Below, piece by piece: positions 59,680 to 64,000 of a stretch of 64,000 nt of DNA. The DNA comes from Eucommia ulmoides. Taxonomy: Eukaryota > Streptophyta > Magnoliopsida > Garryales > Eucommiaceae. The stretch is from assembly GCA_016647705.1 (NCBI GenBank), contig CM028339.1:23661803-23725802 (forward strand). The letters run 5' to 3'. The notes beneath the pieces were generated by a model that saw nothing but the letters and a program-made list of their open reading frames with translations, made no database searches and was not told the origin of the DNA. Position numbers and translations under genes: made by a program. Position 1 is the first letter of the stretch. Each line of letters begins with the position of its first letter.

Positions 59680-62600
59680 TGGATCGTTCACCCCTATGAG
59701 GATGCCCTGGTCATCACTCTATGGATCTCCAGCTTCCAAGTAAAGCGAATCTTGATCGATAACGGTAGTTCTACTAATATTATTTTGTGGGTACTTTGAA
59801 GCAGGTAGGAATACCCAGTTCGGACGTTAGTTCCAAAAAAACTGTTATGGTGGGATTCAATGGAAACCTTACATCGCTATGTAGAAAGTTCACTTTATCC
59901 GTCAACTCCAACAAAGAAGACCAGGGGTATACAAAATCCATAGAGTTTATGGTGGTGGACTCAGCATCACCCGATAATGCAATACCTGGGCGTCCATGGT
60001 TACATGCGATGAAAGTTGTTGCATCAACATACCACCCATGTGTTAAGTATGCAAATGATGGTTCTATGGCAGTACTAAGAAGTGATCACGTGGCTTTAAG
60101 GCAATGTTTTTCCATAGCAATGAAGGGTAGGAGTACGACCTTATAGAAATTAAAGCAGGAGCGTGGAGCAGCTCCATCAATAAGCTCGACAGACTTAATT
60201 GATGATTTCAGGGAGCATGCAAAGGTGATCCAGCCCGCCAAGCAAGTAAAACAGATTGCCTTCAATAGTGGGGCTCAGAAGCTTTTGATTGGTGGATCAT
60301 TAAGCTAGAATGAGGCCGAAGAGATCAGCATGCTGCTCCAAAAGAACCTTGACATTTTTACCTAGGCTCTAAAAGACATAAAATACATCATAACAGATGT
60401 TGCAGTACATCGCCTAGATATTTCTAGGTCTTACCCTCCAGTCAAGCAGAAAATGAGGACTTTCATCCCTAAGAAAGAACAAGTGATTGAAGCTGAGGTG
60501 AATAGACTACTCTCCATTGGCCACATAAGGGAAGTGATGTACCCAAGGTGGTTGGCCAATCCAGGTCTTTTCAAAAAGAAAAATAGGAAGTGGAGAATGT
60601 GCGTAGACTTCACCGACCTCAATCAAACATGCCCAAAAGACTGCTACCCAATGACGAGAATAGACTAGATGGTAGATGCAGCAGCAAGGCACCAATGGCT
60701 GACCATAATGGATGCTTATGCGGCTACAATCAAATCTGCATGGATTAGTAGGACGAGGAGGGAATATCGTTTATCACACCAAAAGGTACCTACTGCTACA
60801 AGGTAATGCCATTTGGTTTGAGAAATATAGGAGCTACATATCAGTGGTTAGTGAACCATATTTTCCAAGATCAAATCGAAGCAACTATGGAAGTCTACCT
60901 AGATGATATGCTCGTCAAAAGCTCCAGGAAAGAGGACTACCTGAGCCATGTGGATGAGGCCTTTGCCATTCTAGGAAAATACAACATGAAGCTAAACCTA
61001 GAAAAATATGTTTTTGGTGTTGCATCTAGAAAGTTCCTGGGCTTTTTGATTAACCAGACTGGCATTATGGTAGACTCTGGACAGATAGAAGCTGTCAAAA
61101 ATATGAAGTCCCCTGCAACCATAAAGGAAGTCCAAGTGTTAACGGGAAGGTTAGCAGCACTGAATAGATTCATCTCAAAATATACTGATAGGTATGCCTC
61201 ATTCTTCAAGATTTTGGGAATAAAGCCATTTAGAGGGATGATGATTGTGAATGAGCTCTCCAATCCATTAAAAATTACTTGGGCTTAGTAGAAACACTGG
61301 CGAAAGTAAACCTAGGAGAAGAACTCCATCTCTATCTGACCGTGACACTTGTAGCAGTGAGCACCGTGCTGGTCAAATATCTCATAGGAGGGAAAAAGCT
61401 AATGTACTACACCAGCAAGTCTTTAGTTCTAGCAGAAACTCGCTACACGGAGTTGGAGAAGCTGGCCTTGGCCTTGGTAACTATAGCACGAAAGCTTATA
61501 CCGTATCTCCAGACGCATGTGATTAATATGCTGACCTTATACCCACTCCGAGCGATAATGCACAGGTTAAAATCTTCTGGTCGCCTTATAAAGTGGGTTG
61601 TGGAACTTGGTGAATTCTTCATCAAGTACAATCTTAGAATAGCGATCAAAGTTCAAGCTATGGCTGACTTCATTGCCGAGTTAACTCCTCCATTGATTGA
61701 GGAAGCAACTTCTCTATCCGTTGCACCATGGAAGCTGTGGGTTGATGGTGCTTCAAACATGAAGGGGTGTGGTATGGGTATAGTCTTGCAAACACTTGAA
61801 AGATATCAACTTGAAAAAGTAGTGCAACTTTGCTTTCGAACCTCCAATAATGAAGTTGAGCATAAAGCTGTAATTATTGGGTTGACTCTTGCAAGGGAGA
61901 TGGGTGCCCAGCATTTGGAGGTAAAATCAAACTCCTAATTGATGGTCAACCAAATTAATGGGTTATTCATCATTAATGAGGAGAGGTTGCGAATTTACGT
62001 TGAAAATGTGAAATAGCTGACCTCCTTATTCCAGAGCTACAACTTTGAGGCCATCCTAAGGGCTGAAAACACCAGGGCGGATGCCTTGTCTGTATTATCT
62101 TCTACTTTGAGACCGAATCAGAGATCTGAACTGGTGGAATTCCTTAATCAATCATCTGTAGTCGCTCCAGTTAGCCAATTTGCATACATAGGCCAGTTGG
62201 GTCAAGAAGAAAACTGGGGAACCTCTATAGCTCGGTACTTGAAGGACGGATCTCTACTAAAAGACAAGGACACCGCCATAAAGGTTCTATACAAGTCGTC
62301 AAAGTATGTGTTAAAAACCGATAAATTGTATAGACGTTCTTTTTCCTAATCGTTATTGCTCTGCTTAGGATCAAAAGAAGTAAATTATGTCCTACAAAAG
62401 ATACATGAAGGAGTTTGTGGGAACCACCAAGGGGGACAAACCTTGGTACACAAAGTACTGAGAGTGGGATACTACTGGCTAACCATGCACTTTGATGCAC
62501 ATGAATATGTCAGGAAGTATGAAAAATACCAATTATTCTCCAATGACATCAAAGTTTCTGTTCAACAATAAACTCTAATAACCAACCCATGGCCATTTTC

Positions 62601-63450
62601 TCAGTGGGGGATGGATGTGTTGGGGCTTTTCGCACTAGCACCTGAAAACAAAAAGTACCTACTGGTGGTAATTGATTATTTCACTAAGTGGGTTGAAGTG
62701 AAAGCATTCAAAACAGTGGGAAAGAACGAAGTAAAAAAAATTCTTTGGAATACATCATCTGTTGTTTTGGTATTCTTGCAGTCCTCATTTCTGATGACAG
62801 GACACCTTTTACTGGTGGTAAAATTTCTTAGATGTACAACGAGCTGAAGATTCAACATCGGACATCTAGTCCAGCAAATCCACAAGCCAATGGGCAAGCA
62901 GAGGTGACAAACCGTTCCATCAAAGACGCGCTCAAGAAACGAATAGATGATGCCAAAGGGAAGTGGGTATAAGAATTTCCAGGTGTACAATAGGCTCATC
63001 GTACTACACCAACGTCTACTATTAGAGAGACAATCTTCTCCCTATCTTACGGAACTGAAACTGTCATTCCAGTGGAGATAGGGATGCCATTTAGATGAGA
63101 TGATATGGTTCATCTGGTGGAGAATAAAGAACTCATACAAGAAGAAAATGATCAACTGAAAGAGAGGCCAGACAAGGCATTATTGCATATGGCGGTTTAC
63201 AAATCAAATATGGCATGGTTGTTCAATCAAATAGTCTGTCCACAACATTTTGCTGTAAGAAACTAGGTACTTCGGAGGGTAATGCCTTATCGCCCAGAAG
63301 CTCTCTTGGGAAAGCTAGCACCTAACTAGAAAGGCCCTTACCGTGTAACTAAAGTAAATAAACCAGGAACCTATTAGCTTGAAGATCTTGATGGCGTAGC
63401 AATCCCCAGACCCTGGAATGTCTCCCACTCACGCAAATATTTCGTATGAA
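59680..63450 (+). pseudogene. Tat-lineage pol remnant: protease, RT, RNase H, aRNase H, integrase
   Basis: Protease ILIDNGSSTNII (about 59750-59785). RT: FTDLNQTCPKDCYPM (about 60610-60660) and MPFGLRNIGATYQW with YLDDMLVKSS (60806-60930). RNase H: MYYTSKSLVLAETRY and MADFIAEL (61400-61690). Archaeal-type RNase H: LWVDGASNMKGCG (about 61735-61775). Integrase: zinc-binding GVCGNHQGGQTLVHK..CEKYQLF-type region (62410-62540) and WPFSQWGMDVLG..VIDYFTKWVEVKAF (62590-62710). Broken. Confidence 0.88.
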
Positions 63451-63635
63451 TTCTAGATAATTTTTTATGATTTTCAGTCTTTGATTCAATATTTTGAGAA
63501 TTAATCTTTCTTGATTTGAGAAATTCTTTGAATAAGGAAAATAAATTTTCTCTCCATCAATTTTGCAAAACTTATTATTTTTATGCTTCTGCATTTTCTA
63601 CAACACTGAATGGATTAAGGTTGAGTGTGGTATAG

Positions 63636-63903
63636 ACTGAGCACATTAGCTCAGCAATGAACTGGGCACCTTAGCCCAGCAACAACTGAGTTCCTTTACT
63701 CAAACGCTAACTGAGCACATCAGCTCAGCAATGAACTGGGCACCTTAGCCTAGTAGTAACTGAGTTCCTTAACTCAGATGCTAACTAAGCACATCAACTT
63801 AGTAATGAATTGGGTACCTCAGCCCAACAGCAACTGAGTTCCTTAACTCAAATACTAACTGAGCACAACAGCTCAGCAAATGAACTGGGAACATTAGCCC
63901 AGT
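63636..63903 (+). repeat. 74-bp tandem repeat, 3.6 copies, each made of three hairpins
   Basis: Units start at 63636, 63710, 63784 and 63858, spaced exactly 74 bp; the last is cut at 63903 by the next LTR. Each unit is three related blocks of about 25 bp with inverted ends: ctgagc..gctcag, ctgggc..gcccag and ctgagt..actcag, each with a loop of about 6 nt ending in tta or tca. It lies between integrase and the expected 3' LTR of the Tat element. 3' regions of this lineage are known sources of satellite repeats. Confidence 0.92.
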
Positions 63904-64000
63904 GATGAGTGGATTTTTTTTCAATAAATTAAGTACTTTTAACCTCAAATATTTGTATGTTTTTAAACATTTTTGTTAGTTTAATGTGTTTTTATGTTGT
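63904..64000 (+). mobile_element. Start of another Athila-like LTR (subfamily 3), runs off the right edge
   Basis: tgatgagtgg.. matches the first 97 bp of the minus-strand solo LTR at 42387-43844 (shared aaattaagtacttttа-like and ttttgttagtttaat strings). It interrupts the fourth 74-bp repeat. Confidence 0.75.

Larger units (their letters stand above)
49164..63903 (+). mobile_element. Ty3/Gypsy element of the Tat lineage, host of nested insertions, broken
   Basis: Parts in order: 5' LTR (about 49164-49647), primer-binding site tggcgccgtttatgggaa (49650-49667), gag (about 50140-51025, with a CX2HX4HX4C knuckle), then after an 8.4-kb insertion protease (59690-60140), RT (60430-61290, YLDDMLV), RNase H (61300-61670), a second archaeal-type RNase H (61720-62100, LWVDGASNMKGCGMGI), integrase (62350-63200) and a 3' region of tandem hairpin repeats (63636-63903). 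The second RNase H is typical of Tat, Ogre and Retand elements. At 63904 another LTR begins; this element's 3' LTR, if present, is outside the window. Many breaks. It predates the insertions at 51027-59403. Confidence 0.85.

Noticed and set aside
63636-63903. CRISPR-like array
   Set aside because: Units are contiguous without unique spacers and sit in a plant retroelement 3' region; it is a tandem repeat.

Overview
This is a plant nuclear window, most likely from a eudicot. It is AT-rich, has one intron-containing host gene, and is otherwise crowded with LTR retrotransposons of several ages. LTR boundaries are backed by TG..CA ends, primer-binding sites or target-site duplications (TSDs) where I could read them. 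No bacterial-type operons, CRISPR arrays, intact tRNA or rRNA genes are visible.

Layout. 1-8448: minus-strand Ty1/Copia material, one element with a readable 5' LTR beside a second partial copy. 8449-16300: the only confident host gene, a seven-exon plus-strand gene for a 322-residue membrane E3 ligase of the RING-CH (RINGv/MARCH) class, with an upstream region carrying an AUG-stop minimal uORF and a hairpin. 16300-18128: AT-rich spacer with microsatellites. 18129-24875: a Copia element with both LTRs. 25033-29545: Gypsy-related remnants, including a compact element with LTRs and gag-protease only. 29557-32686: an L1-type LINE fragment between two 328-bp inverted arms. 33700-36922: a probable Helitron 3' end and a long LTR-like stretch. 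About 37020-44890: a decayed Copia element cut by two solo LTRs, each with a perfect 5-bp TSD. 46336-47047: a foldback Mutator-like MITE with a perfect 9-bp TSD. 49164 to the window end: a Tat-lineage Gypsy element interrupted by an Athila-like element, itself interrupted by two further solo LTRs.

The points I would follow up are the 74-bp tandem repeat of three hairpins in the 3' region of the Tat element (63636-63903), the arrays of short GC-rich palindromes at comparable places in related LTR subfamilies, the AUG-UAA plus hairpin upstream of the RING-CH start codon, and the 13 cysteines in 45 residues of that protein. I found no clearly new enzymatic or defence system. All calls rest on reading by eye; no alignment or database search was run.
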